Origin: Pukyongia sp.
Lineage (GTDB): Bacteria > Bacteroidota > Bacteroidia > Flavobacteriales > Flavobacteriaceae
NCBI GenBank assembly: GCA_030148705.1
Contig: JASBSY010000001.1
Location: 62,001 to 126,000 of the forward strand
DNA: 64,000 bases
Direction of reading: 5' to 3'
Positions 1 through 7,470 of the stretch are shown here, in pieces. Made by a program: the position numbers and the translations under genes. Each line of letters opens with the position of its first letter. The stretch's first letter is position 1. The notes under the pieces are model-generated. The model was given only the letters and a program-made list of their open reading frames with translations, was not told the DNA's origin and made no database searches.

Positions 1-17
1 TAGATCTTAAAGAATAA
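1..17 (+). CDS. 3' end of an upstream ORF (partial)
   Basis: Reading GAT CTT AAA GAA TAA gives a C-terminus DLKE followed by stop. It resembles the end of the second DUF6090 gene (..IKE, stop) and is followed, as there, by a CGAAAGCC stretch and the GC palindrome. A further member of the array therefore probably lies just left of the window. Only five codons are visible, so this is inference from the repeated layout. Confidence 0.3.
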
Positions 18-30
18 GAAAAACGAAAGC

Positions 31-101
31 CTCCCTGCCGGCAGGCAGGTACAACCAGGTATATAAGCCATTAAAACGGTCCATATACAATTCCGTTGTG
101 C
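31..101 (+). repeat. GC palindrome plus attC-like hairpin, copy A
   Basis: A GC-rich palindrome (core CCTGCC/GGCAGG, 34-45) is followed by a hairpin whose outer arms are GTACAAC (49-55) and GTTGTGC (95-101), with inner arms GTATAT and ATATAC. The order (stop codon, palindrome, hairpin, next start codon) recurs after the next gene. The arms resemble integron R boxes (GTTRRRY / RYYYAAC) with mismatches. It is 24 bp upstream of the first DUF6090 gene. Confidence 0.6.
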
Positions 102-125
102 TTCATTATGACAAACTGCTAACCA

Positions 126-917
126 ATGATAAAATTCTTTAGAAAAATTAGACAGAATCTACTTGAGGAAGGCAACACCGGAAAGTATTTAAAATATGCG
201 ATTGGCGAAATTATTCTTGTTGTGATTGGAATTTTGATTGCTTTATCAATTAATAATTGGAATGAATCAAGAAAAGATAGGATTTCAGAACAAGTGATTT
301 TGAAACAGCTGAAATCAGAGTTTAATAGTAATCTTAAGCAACTGGATGAAAAAATTGGAATAAGAGACTACATGATGAATTCTGCTATTCAATTATTAGC
401 TACTATCGATAATCCAAGCACCAGAAGTATTGATAGTATAGAAATGCATTTAGCAAAAACAATTCCTTATACAACATTTGACCCAATTCTTAACGATTTA
501 GCAACTTCAGGAAATTTAAGATTGATTAAAAATGATAGTTTAAAGGCTTTACTTTCTGTATGGACTAGTGAAATTGTACAAGTTACTGAAGGAGAACAAA
601 CTTGGGCTAAATACAGAAATGAAATCTACATACCATTTTTAATTAAAAACTATCAGGTTAGAACACTTCGAAATAAGGCAATGAAAACCAATCTGTTATA
701 TACCTTTTTAATTAATCAAGAAAACAGGGAGTCAGAAATAAAAGAGATAGGAAATTCAAAACACTTTTCTGATATTAATTTTCTTCTAGATAATCCTGAT
801 TATGAGGATCATCTCGTAAGATGTATTACAACAAATAGAAATACACAACAACAAGCTTTTATTCTAAGAGACAGAATTATAGGAATATTGGATATTCTAA
901 ATGATGAAATTAATTAA
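126..917 (+). CDS. DUF6090 family membrane-anchored protein, copy 1
   Basis: The 263-residue product opens with a basic amphipathic stretch (MIKFFRKIRQNLL, then GKYLKYAIGE) and one transmembrane helix (about residues 28-44, LVVIGILIALSINNWNE), the signature of the Bacteroidota family DUF6090. The remaining 210 residues are predicted mostly helical and extracytoplasmic, and their function is unknown. It is the first of three paralogs in tandem. Residues 1-46 match copy 2 almost exactly at DNA level, whereas the rest is unrelated at DNA level and only loosely similar in protein (for example SSGKLRIIKN versus TSGNLRLIKN). The start is fixed by the shared MIKFFRKIRQ motif. Family assignment is firm; no role is proposed. 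Confidence 0.85.
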   Translation: MIKFFRKIRQNLLEEGNTGKYLKYAIGEIILVVIGILIALSINNWNESRKDRISEQVILKQLKSEFNSNLKQLDEKIGIRDYMMNSAIQLLATIDNPSTRSIDSIEMHLAKTIPYTTFDPILNDLATSGNLRLIKNDSLKALLSVWTSEIVQVTEGEQTWAKYRNEIYIPFLIKNYQVRTLRNKAMKTNLLYTFLINQENRESEIKEIGNSKHFSDINFLLDNPDYEDHLVRCITTNRNTQQQAFILRDRIIGILDILNDEIN

Positions 918-925
918 CGAAAGCC

Positions 926-998
926 GCCTGCCTGCCGACAGGCAGGCACAACCAGGTATATAAGCCATCAAGACGGTCCATATACAATTCCGTTGTGC
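926..998 (+). repeat. GC palindrome plus attC-like hairpin, copy B
   Basis: The stop codon of copy 1 is followed by ACGAAAGCC and then a perfect palindrome with arms GCCTGCCTG (926-934) and CAGGCAGGC (939-947) around a CCGA loop. A second hairpin has outer arms GCACAAC (946-952) and GTTGTGC (992-998), perfectly complementary, and inner arms GTATAT (956-961) and ATATAC (980-985). From the hairpin through the next start codon the DNA is nearly identical to copy A, at an offset of 897 bp. There is no T-run, so it is not an ordinary terminator. Confidence 0.65.
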
Positions 999-1022
999 TT
1001 CATTATGACAAACTGCTAACCA

Positions 1023-1787
1023 ATGATAAAATTCTTTAGAAAAATTAGACAGAACCTACTTGTGGAAGGCAACACCGGAAAGTATTTAAAATATGCGATT
1101 GGCGAAATTGTTCTTGTTGTAATTGGAATATTAATTGCCCTTCAAATTAATAATTGGAATCAAGCACGAATAGAAAATAATGAAGAACGAATCGCGTTAC
1201 AAAATTTAAAACAAGATTTCGATTTTAATTATGAGACTCTAGATGGGTATATAACCCAAACAGAAAGCATAAAAACAAGTCAATTAATCATTCTTAACCA
1301 TACAGGGAATAAACCAAAACCCAAAACAGATGATGAGTTTAATATTTTACTCAATAGTTCATTAGGCTTGAAGGAATATTTTCCAAGAAACGGTTCTTTG
1401 GATGAGCTATTAAGCTCAGGGAAATTGAGGATTATTAAAAATCAGAGGTTAAGAAAACTTTTATCTTCTTGGCATCCATTATTTGAAAATATAAAAACCC
1501 GCGAAAAGACCGTATTAAGAGATATTTACAAAATAAACGAATATACTTTAACAAAAGCTAGTTGGTTGAATGTAGATGCCGCAATTAGCAGTGACCCGAG
1601 CAAAAATAATTCATACCCAAAATCAGGTTTTGAAATTGACAACAGAATATTATTAAATGAACTAGAATTTGAAAATATGATTGAAAACGCTAGTTATCAA
1701 AATGATTTGCTGATTAATCAGCAAAAAATAGGATTGGAATTAGTTAAGGAAATTAAAGATTTAATAGAAAAAGAAATTAAAGAATAA
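1023..1787 (+). CDS. DUF6090 family membrane-anchored protein, copy 2
   Basis: This 254-residue protein has the same N-terminus as copy 1 (MIKFFRKIRQNLL, GNTGKYLKYAIGE) and one transmembrane helix (about 28-44, LVVIGILIALQINNWNQ), placing it in DUF6090. The extracytoplasmic portion differs from copy 1. It retains the family-like SSGKLRIIKNQRLRKLLSSW segment around residues 137-156. The upstream 75 bp and first 140 bp of the gene nearly duplicate copy 1, suggesting tandem duplication with later divergence or replacement of the 3' part. The stop codon runs directly into the next GC palindrome. Function unknown. Confidence 0.85.
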   Translation: MIKFFRKIRQNLLVEGNTGKYLKYAIGEIVLVVIGILIALQINNWNQARIENNEERIALQNLKQDFDFNYETLDGYITQTESIKTSQLIILNHTGNKPKPKTDDEFNILLNSSLGLKEYFPRNGSLDELLSSGKLRIIKNQRLRKLLSSWHPLFENIKTREKTVLRDIYKINEYTLTKASWLNVDAAISSDPSKNNSYPKSGFEIDNRILLNELEFENMIENASYQNDLLINQQKIGLELVKEIKDLIEKEIKE

Positions 1788-1792
1788 CGAAA

Positions 1793-1873
1793 GCCTGCCC
1801 GCCGGCGAGCAGGCACAACAACGTAACAAGTCTATAGCGGCTGAATTTACTTATTGGAAATTCGAGCCGTTGT
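1793..1873 (+). repeat. GC palindrome plus attC-like hairpin, copy C
   Basis: After the stop codon of copy 2 comes CGAAAGCC and a palindrome with arms GCCTGC (1793-1798) and GCAGGC (1809-1814). The next hairpin has outer arms ACAAC (1815-1819) and GTTGT (1869-1873) and inner arms CGGCTGAATTT and AAATTCGAGCCG, which pair with one bulge. The inner sequence differs from copies A and B while the outer arms are kept, which is the pattern expected of integron attC sites, where structure outlasts sequence. Confidence 0.5.
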
Positions 1874-2124
1874 TTAAAATTCAGTGCTTCCGACAAAAAT
1901 AGTTAAGCTCGCCCTTCCGATTCGCACGCTGGCGCTTCCCAACAACATTTTGCGCTCGCTGGTTAAGAGAACGAAATTTCCTACCTGTTTGGCAGAAAAT
2001 GATCCAATCGATTTTACAATCCATTTTCCCAAATTATAGTATTCTTTTGAAAGTTTCGGACTATCGATCAAGATGTTTAACGCGGCGAGCCAACCGCTAC
2101 TTTTTATATACAAACCCGTTGTAC
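1874..2124 (-). other. possible inverted cassette-like insert with a 79-codon ORF
   Basis: Between hairpin C and a second GTTGTAC box (2118-2124) lies about 250 bp. Read on the minus strand it carries an open frame of 79 codons (1874-2113, MYIKSSGWLAALN...) that stops immediately before an ACAAC box, the same stop-to-box spacing as the plus-strand cassettes. The peptide matches no family I recognise, is uneven in composition and may not be translated. The segment has no counterpart in the other two spacers and separates copy 2 from copy 3. Confidence 0.3.
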
Positions 2125-2184
2125 TTCATTATTCCGAACCCCATATTCAATTTATAATCATACATTTAGAGAAACTAATCCCTA

Positions 2185-2919
2185 ATGATAAAATTCTTCA
2201 GAAAGATTCGTCAAAGATTACTGACCGAGAACAAGTTCAGCAAGTATCTACTTTATGCCATTGGAGAAATTATTCTTGTCGTTATTGGAATTTTGATTGC
2301 GCTTTCAATAAACAATTGGAATAACAACAATGTAAGAGCAAATCAAGAAGTTAGTTTATTGCAAGATATGATTGTAGACTTGAAACAAAACATTAACACA
2401 TCCAATGCTGTTTTAAATATTCATAATGCAACTTTGAAACAAAATATTACACTAAGACAAGTTTTATTAAGCAAAGATACTAAAGGAGATATTCCTCAAA
2501 GACTTATTGGATCGTTGAGTAGTTCGGCAACACCAACATATAGTACATCAACTTATAAAACTATTTCACAAACAGGGTTAAATATTGTTAGTAGTGATAC
2601 CTTGAAAAAGTCAATACTTAGATATTATGAGGTTATTCTTCCATATGTGAATTATAAATCTAATGTGGATCCAAAAAATCAATTCCAAGAACTACTAAAG
2701 CCTTATTTCAATAAATATTTAAAACTAGAATTAAACTCTAATGATTCTATTATTCGCTCTATTAATAGTACACAAGATATGTTTAATGATAATGAATTCT
2801 TGAACGAACTACATACTACTATTGGAAAGAGAAAAAAATTAATTCAACATCTCCATACAGGCATAAGAAATTCGGAGTTCTTAATACAGGAAATAGAACA
2901 ACACTTAACAGAAAAATGA
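2185..2919 (+). CDS. DUF6090 family membrane-anchored protein, copy 3
   Basis: The 244-residue product starts MIKFFRKIRQRLL, followed by KYLLYAIGE and one helix (about 28-44, LVVIGILIALSINNWNN), again DUF6090. Its N-terminal DNA is more diverged from copies 1 and 2 than they are from each other, so it is an older or independently gained copy. The C-terminal part is rich in Asn, Ser and Thr with a predicted helical tail (RNSEFLIQEIEQHL). Only the 20 bp around the start codon (CTAATGATAAAATTCTT) match copies 1 and 2 closely; the rest of the leader differs. Function unknown. Confidence 0.85.
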   Translation: MIKFFRKIRQRLLTENKFSKYLLYAIGEIILVVIGILIALSINNWNNNNVRANQEVSLLQDMIVDLKQNINTSNAVLNIHNATLKQNITLRQVLLSKDTKGDIPQRLIGSLSSSATPTYSTSTYKTISQTGLNIVSSDTLKKSILRYYEVILPYVNYKSNVDPKNQFQELLKPYFNKYLKLELNSNDSIIRSINSTQDMFNDNEFLNELHTTIGKRKKLIQHLHTGIRNSEFLIQEIEQHLTEK

Positions 2920-2934
2920 TAGAAAATAACGAAA

Positions 2935-2956
2935 GCCTGCCTGCCGACAGGCAGGC
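2935..2956 (+). repeat. GC palindrome, copy D
   Basis: A perfect palindrome with arms GCCTGCCTG and CAGGCAGGC lies a few bases after the stop of copy 3, preceded by ACGAAAGCC as in the other copies and followed by ACAAC. A matching GTTGTGC box within 100 bp is missing here, so this may be the worn edge of the array. Confidence 0.6.
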
Positions 2957-3029
2957 ACAACATTAGCTATGAATTTAGTGCTTTGTTGGTCGGTACAACA
3001 AAACTCCCTATTTTTAATAAAACGATACT

Positions 3030-4403
3030 ATGAAATTAAAAGGGATTGCATTAATCGTATTAATCACACAGATAAACGTTTGGGCTCAATTTAGTGAGCC
3101 ACAAATAATTTCAGATTTTGGAAGTCCGGAAGTATATTCATTCGATTTTGATGGAGATAATGACAATGATATTTTATTAGTTAATAGCGGTGCAACCATT
3201 TGGATTGAAAACATAGACGGTTTAGGAAATTTTGGTCCGGATAGGATAATTAGTAATAATTCTGGTTGGGCAGCGGCACATGCCGGTGACATAAACGGCG
3301 ATGGCGACATGGATGTATTATCTGTTTTACTGGATTGGCAATCAGGTCAAGATTATTATAAGATCGTTTGGTTCGAGAATTTAGATGGTCTTGGTAATTT
3401 TGGAACTCAACAATTAGTGGGAGACGCCATCTTACTTAATGGCAGGACGGTTTTCGCCGGAGATCTTGATAGCGATGGAGACGTTGACGTTCTCTCGGGA
3501 TCTCACACAGAGTTATTTTGGTTCGAAAATATAGACGGTCTGGGCTCGTTTGGACCTAAAAATGTCATTACAACTAATGTAGCAATAGTTAGAGAGGTCT
3601 TAGGAAGTGATGTGGACAATGATGGAGATTTGGATGTATTTGCTTCGTCGATCCAAGATGATAAAGTCTTTTGGCATGAAAACATTGATGGGTTAGGAAA
3701 TTTTGGTATACAACAAATCATAGATACAGAAATTGGTGAAGTTTGGTCAATTTTTACTGAGGATATTAATTCGGATGGAAGTCTAGATTTTTTAATCGCA
3801 ACCTGGATTGGAGGCGAAATTTCTTGGTATGAAAATTTGGATGGTTTTGGAAACTTTGGAACTAAACAAGTTGTTACAAATGATGCTATAGGAGGCTCCT
3901 CCGTTTTTGCGGCCGATTTAGATAACGATGGCGATAATGACGTTCTTTCTGCATCCTATGACCCTCCTGTTCAAAAAATAGCTTGGTATGAAAATCAAGA
4001 TGGAATGGGCTCATTTAGTGCTCAACAAATTCTCCCAGGAGCAAGTATTTGGGGAAATGCCGTATCTGCCAGCGATTTCGACGGTGATAATGATCTTGAT
4101 GTTATAGGATCCAGCCCTTCAAGTGGAACTGTTTGGTATGAAAACTTCGGAGCTTTGGCGATTGATGATACAGCATTGCAGAATGTTTCGATAGTTCCAA
4201 ATCCAACCACAAAATATATAAGTATTATTGGATTAAATAACTTTCAGGTAGGTCAGTTAATGATATTTGATTCTTTAGGAAAATTTGTTCTAGAAGCGAA
4301 AAATGAAAATAATATTGATTTATCTATTCTTGAAAGTGGAATTTATTATTTAAAGCTCTTTTCAGACCGAAAGATAATCGAGCGGAAAGTAATAAAATAC
4401 TAA
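3030..4403 (+). CDS. FG-GAP/VCBS repeat protein with T9SS sorting domain
   Basis: The 457-residue protein has a signal peptide (residues 1-19, cut after NVWAQ). It then has about seven FG-GAP/VCBS-type repeats of roughly 50 residues, each with a calcium-binding-like loop such as DFDGDNDND, DINGDGDMD or DLDNDGDND, paired with a WFENLDGLGNFG motif. The last 75 residues (VPNPTTKYISI to IIERKVIKY) are a type A T9SS sorting domain, so the protein is exported by the type IX system and probably attached to the cell surface. The repeats should form a beta-propeller, often an adhesion or binding scaffold. It lies in the AT-rich block downstream of the DUF6090 array. The ligand is unknown. Confidence 0.85.
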   Translation: MKLKGIALIVLITQINVWAQFSEPQIISDFGSPEVYSFDFDGDNDNDILLVNSGATIWIENIDGLGNFGPDRIISNNSGWAAAHAGDINGDGDMDVLSVLLDWQSGQDYYKIVWFENLDGLGNFGTQQLVGDAILLNGRTVFAGDLDSDGDVDVLSGSHTELFWFENIDGLGSFGPKNVITTNVAIVREVLGSDVDNDGDLDVFASSIQDDKVFWHENIDGLGNFGIQQIIDTEIGEVWSIFTEDINSDGSLDFLIATWIGGEISWYENLDGFGNFGTKQVVTNDAIGGSSVFAADLDNDGDNDVLSASYDPPVQKIAWYENQDGMGSFSAQQILPGASIWGNAVSASDFDGDNDLDVIGSSPSSGTVWYENFGALAIDDTALQNVSIVPNPTTKYISIIGLNNFQVGQLMIFDSLGKFVLEAKNENNIDLSILESGIYYLKLFSDRKIIERKVIKY

Positions 4404-4417
4404 GATTAGTACTTTGG

Positions 4418-4640
4418 GTAACATCGCTTGGAAGCAGCGCTAAAAACCCTGCTAAAACCATGCCTTTCATTCAGAACAACTATCTTAACTTTCGGAAAAT
4501 AAAGTACATTTGGTTTCGCCCTAGCTCCGAAACGCACGCAGAGGCGTGGCCTCTGCTACCAGCCTGTCTTTCACGGGCAGCTTGGCACCCCGAGCTAACC
4601 GCCAACCGCACCGCATCATAGACGCAACTGTTATATGTTA
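4418..4640 (+). other. structured intergenic region, attC-like candidate
   Basis: This spacer is far more GC-rich than its flanks and contains a perfect hairpin CAGAGGC/GCCTCTG (4540-4556). Its ends, TAACA near 4418 and TGTTATATG near 4630, are complementary over five bases and lie just before a start codon. Such GTTATATG boxes are integron-like, but a 220-bp element is longer than a normal attC site, so this is a weak candidate. Confidence 0.25.
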
Positions 4641-4657
4641 TTCTTAAGAAACTCTAG

Positions 4658-5234
4658 ATGAATTTAATTGAAGAATTGGTAGATAAGTATTCTGGAAATT
4701 ATTCAGAAGAAATCAAAAAAAAGTTCAATTTCTCCTACCGGAAAATTTTCTTTTCATCCACAGAAAGGAATGATCGAAATTGATGGTACAAAAATTTCGG
4801 TGAATATTCAAGCTGTAGGTGATGCAGCCAGAGTTGCTGAACCTTACAGAATTATTCTCCATTTAAAACAAAGTTCTATTAATCAATTATAAATTTACCC
4901 CAGGTCTTTTCTCGGGAAAATAGTACACAGCATATTTAATAATGATACTGCTGAATTAAAGAAAGAGTTTTTTATTAAAGGAGATGACTCAATTGTAAAC
5001 AAATTAGCCGGTGACAAAGCGCAAATAAATCTAATTAGCGGAGAAAAAGTATATATTGTCTTAAAAGAACCAATTCCAAATAAAATAATACTTAAACCTG
5101 CCCACGGGATTGAGGATTTAGATCAATTTGAAAAATTCCTTTTAATTCTAAAAATCATTGAATCTTATATAGAAGGAACATCCTTTAAGCAAAATATCGG
5201 CCTCGATAATAAGCCAAAGGAAATCAGTACTTAA
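4658..5234 (+). pseudogene. decayed conserved gene of unknown function
   Basis: An ATG at 4658 opens MNLIEELVDKYSGNYSEEIKK, then the frame breaks in a run of eight A (4715-4722). With one A fewer, the reading continues SSISPTGKFSFHPQKGM and so on, up to an in-frame TAA at 4890-4892. Beyond that stop the same frame remains open to a TAA at 5232-5234, giving clearly protein-like sequence (KEFFIKGDDS, VLKEPIPNKIILKPAHG). The intact protein would be about 190 residues. A frameshift plus a nonsense codon indicates a pseudogene; the homopolymer change alone could be a sequencing error. I do not recognise the family. Confidence 0.7.
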
Positions 5235-5265
5235 TGCCGCTCTTATTTTCTTTAAACTAATAAAC

Positions 5266-6348
5266 TCAATCTATAACATACAACAACCGTGCATCCATAT
5301 GGTCGGCTACTTTGCCATAGGCTATCAAAGAGGCTCCAATGGTCCATTTTTTGGACCTTCCTATCCGGTACCAAAAGGAATACCGCTGATACAACCATCT
5401 GGGCTGTATGTTCCTGGGACGTGTGACGTATCCGCCAAACTGCTGCAGAAAATAAAAATTCCCCAATTTAAAATGATGGCCCAGTGTTATGGCTGATGAA
5501 AATGCCGAATCCTCCAGGCCGTCGCGTTCGGCTATTTGCTCATCGGAATAATCGTACCACAGCTCCACCCCTGCATTGATCCCGTTGATGCCTGATAGCG
5601 GTTTGAGTCCGCCACCTAAAAATCCAATAAGCAAATGATTTGAGGCTTCTGCCTCATTGCCGGAGGATCGCAAGCTGAAAAAGCTGCCCAAATAGTATTC
5701 TATGGATGTTTCATAAGCGCGTAATTCATCTGGTTTGGACTGCAGCGGCTTAAAATTGAAGATCCTGTCGATCCCAATGGATACCGTGGGGAAATTCATA
5801 CCCTTATTGGGCTGCTTCTGTCCCCCGTTCGAAATGTGGTTGTAGTTGGCAGACAGGTTGAGGGCATATTCATCGTTGAGATGGTAATTAAGATTTAATG
5901 ATAATGCCAGAAAAAAGCTTAAATGGCTACTAAAAAGAAGGTTCTCGGGATTGGTTGCGGCATCGAATTTCTTATTGAGATAAGTGGCACCAATCGTTCC
6001 TCGAAGAGAGAGTTTTAAGGGGCCTTTATAGGTAAAATAGGGTTCGACAAAATAAAGTAGGTTATAGGAACTTCCCAAAACCTCCGGATTGGCAAAATTA
6101 AAATACGCAAAGGAAAAACCCGATCGGCCATAGCAATAACATGTTTTCCAGGCTTTATCGTTGGTTTTGAGTCGGCTGTACTCCAATTGGATCCCATAGG
6201 GATAGCTTTGTGATATAGGCTTTAGTTCTTCGGAGTGCGCAATAATAAACCCATAGTGCCCTTTTAGACCATAAAATGTAACCGTTTCCTGTCCTGAAAT
6301 TAAAGAGCAAGTCAGAAGGCATAGTACTGTATACAAAAGCTTTATCAT
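5266..6348 (-). CDS. acyloxyacyl hydrolase (PagL-like lipid A deacylase)
   Basis: This outer-membrane beta-barrel protein resembles PagL, which removes 3-O-linked acyl chains from lipid A. I chose the start at 6348 (MIKLLYTVLCLL), which gives 360 residues with a clean signal peptide ending SLISGQ; an ATG eight codons upstream would spoil it. The motif NYNHISNGGQKQPN around residues 176-189 fits the catalytic His-Ser of PagL (HxS), with the rest as alternating beta strands. At 360 residues it is about twice the length of enterobacterial PagL. The second half (from about 205) repeats the barrel-like pattern, as in other Bacteroidota members. It stands alone; the lipid A operon lies 53 kb away. 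Confidence 0.75.
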   Translation of the reverse strand: MIKLLYTVLCLLTCSLISGQETVTFYGLKGHYGFIIAHSEELKPISQSYPYGIQLEYSRLKTNDKAWKTCYCYGRSGFSFAYFNFANPEVLGSSYNLLYFVEPYFTYKGPLKLSLRGTIGATYLNKKFDAATNPENLLFSSHLSFFLALSLNLNYHLNDEYALNLSANYNHISNGGQKQPNKGMNFPTVSIGIDRIFNFKPLQSKPDELRAYETSIEYYLGSFFSLRSSGNEAEASNHLLIGFLGGGLKPLSGINGINAGVELWYDYSDEQIAERDGLEDSAFSSAITLGHHFKLGNFYFLQQFGGYVTRPRNIQPRWLYQRYSFWYRIGRSKKWTIGASLIAYGKVADHMDARLLYVID

Positions 6349-6489
6349 CACTGTTAATCTACAAAAAAGCACGTACTATTTCAGAAATTAAGTCGCTCCT
6401 TTTCCAAATTATGGTTCTTTTCGTCTTTCAATACGACAAAGCTTTCGGAAATCAACCTAGAAGATAACATTAATCGCTTAACACCAGTC

Positions 6490-6624
6490 CTACCCCAACT
6501 CCCCTATCACGCCCAACGCCCTGTCGATCTCCTCTTTAGAATTATAGATATGCACCGAGTGGCGTAGCAGCTCTTCGCCTACAGCACGTGGATAAAAGTA
6601 CAGTCGCTCCCCCGGCAAATTGTT
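6490..6624 (-). pseudogene. 3' remnant of a class V aminotransferase paralog
   Basis: Read on the minus strand this gives ERLYFYPRAVGEELLRH... ending ..GVIGELG and stop, which matches the C-terminus of the intact aminotransferase gene at 7471-8751. An 81-bp block (6493-6573) is identical to 7477-7557, while the sequence upstream diverges (FYPRAVGEE versus LQPRSVGEE). The remnant therefore comes from a paralog, not just a recent copy. The rest of that gene is gone. The remaining parts of the 400-bp gap (6373-6489 and 6625-6774) hold nothing I recognise. Confidence 0.75.
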
Positions 6625-6774
6625 TTAATCCCCGTAATTGTATTTATCTGTTTTTTGTAAGTTCGGCAGCTGATCCTTCGTATTAGGAAACTTGTTACGT
6701 GTACGCTGTTAAAACGCACAGTAATTTCAGGTGTTGATGGGCACGGTTTTTAGTTTTATAATCTATTAATTCTG

Positions 6775-7347
6775 TTAGAATATTTTCGGAATGAGCTTTC
6801 CGGTTTTCTTGCTATATGTTTCATATAGTTCGCCAAACTTCTCTTTAAGTAATTTTTCCTCCTCACGTACCGGAACAAAATACATCAAGGCAATATATAG
6901 AGGCCATAATCCAAGTAATATCCAATTGAGCATACCTAATGCTGTTGCTAACCACAAAGCAATATGGGCAGAGTAGATTGGATGTCGCAAGAATCGAAAT
7001 GGGCCAGAAGTGATGAGTTGTTGTTTTTGGAAAACACCACTTCCCGGAACAAAATGTTGCCCCATCACTATTAAAGACCAAACATTCATGATGATGTGGT
7101 ATATGCTTAGTGCAAAGCCAAGTACTCTCAAGAGTAGAAAAGTTTCAGATATTTCTCCGATCTCGATAAGCAGGAATACCAATGGAATCCCCCATGATAT
7201 AAGTGAGCCTGGAGTAGGCAAAGGCCCCTTCTTTTTCTCAATTACAGGACGCCTTCGGTGAAAATGTATAGCCAGAACAATAAACGTAACAATATTCAAG
7301 ACATAAATTACAATAAACCAAATTCTAAAAGCATCAAAGAGTGACAT
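6775..7347 (-). CDS. isoprenylcysteine methyltransferase (ICMT) family membrane protein
   Basis: The 190-residue protein has about five hydrophobic helices and the C-terminal signature of the ICMT/PEMT-like integral membrane methyltransferases. GPFRFLRHPIYSAHI (around residues 113-127) and EEKLLKEKFGELYETY (around 160-175) form the S-adenosylmethionine and substrate site. Bacterial members methylate small or lipid substrates that are mostly undefined; no prenylated protein is expected here. The gene sits between the paralog remnant (6490-6624) and the intact aminotransferase, so it was probably inserted into, or captured with, a tandem pair of those genes. Substrate unknown. Confidence 0.8.
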   Translation of the reverse strand: MSLFDAFRIWFIVIYVLNIVTFIVLAIHFHRRRPVIEKKKGPLPTPGSLISWGIPLVFLLIEIGEISETFLLLRVLGFALSIYHIIMNVWSLIVMGQHFVPGSGVFQKQQLITSGPFRFLRHPIYSAHIALWLATALGMLNWILLGLWPLYIALMYFVPVREEEKLLKEKFGELYETYSKKTGKLIPKIF

Positions 7348-7470
7348 AATTAATATTTTAAATTTTGCATACCTCTGTTTCTCTAAATTGTGACTAACAT
7401 TGGAAAGGTATATTTACATAGTTATTCAATAAAAAAGGAAATTAACAATTTACTTTTCATTTCTTAAATC

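Noticed and set aside
926-947. Intrinsic terminator after the first DUF6090 gene
   Set aside because: The palindrome is strong but no T-run follows it, and the same palindrome recurs at a fixed place in the repeated unit; called a REP-like element instead.
1874-2113. A definite protein-coding gene on the minus strand
   Set aside because: The 79-codon frame has no recognised homolog and may be part of a repeat element; listed only as a low-confidence feature.
4658-4890. An intact short gene in the A8 region
   Set aside because: The protein-like sequence continues in frame beyond an in-frame stop and needs a frameshift at the A-run to join its start.
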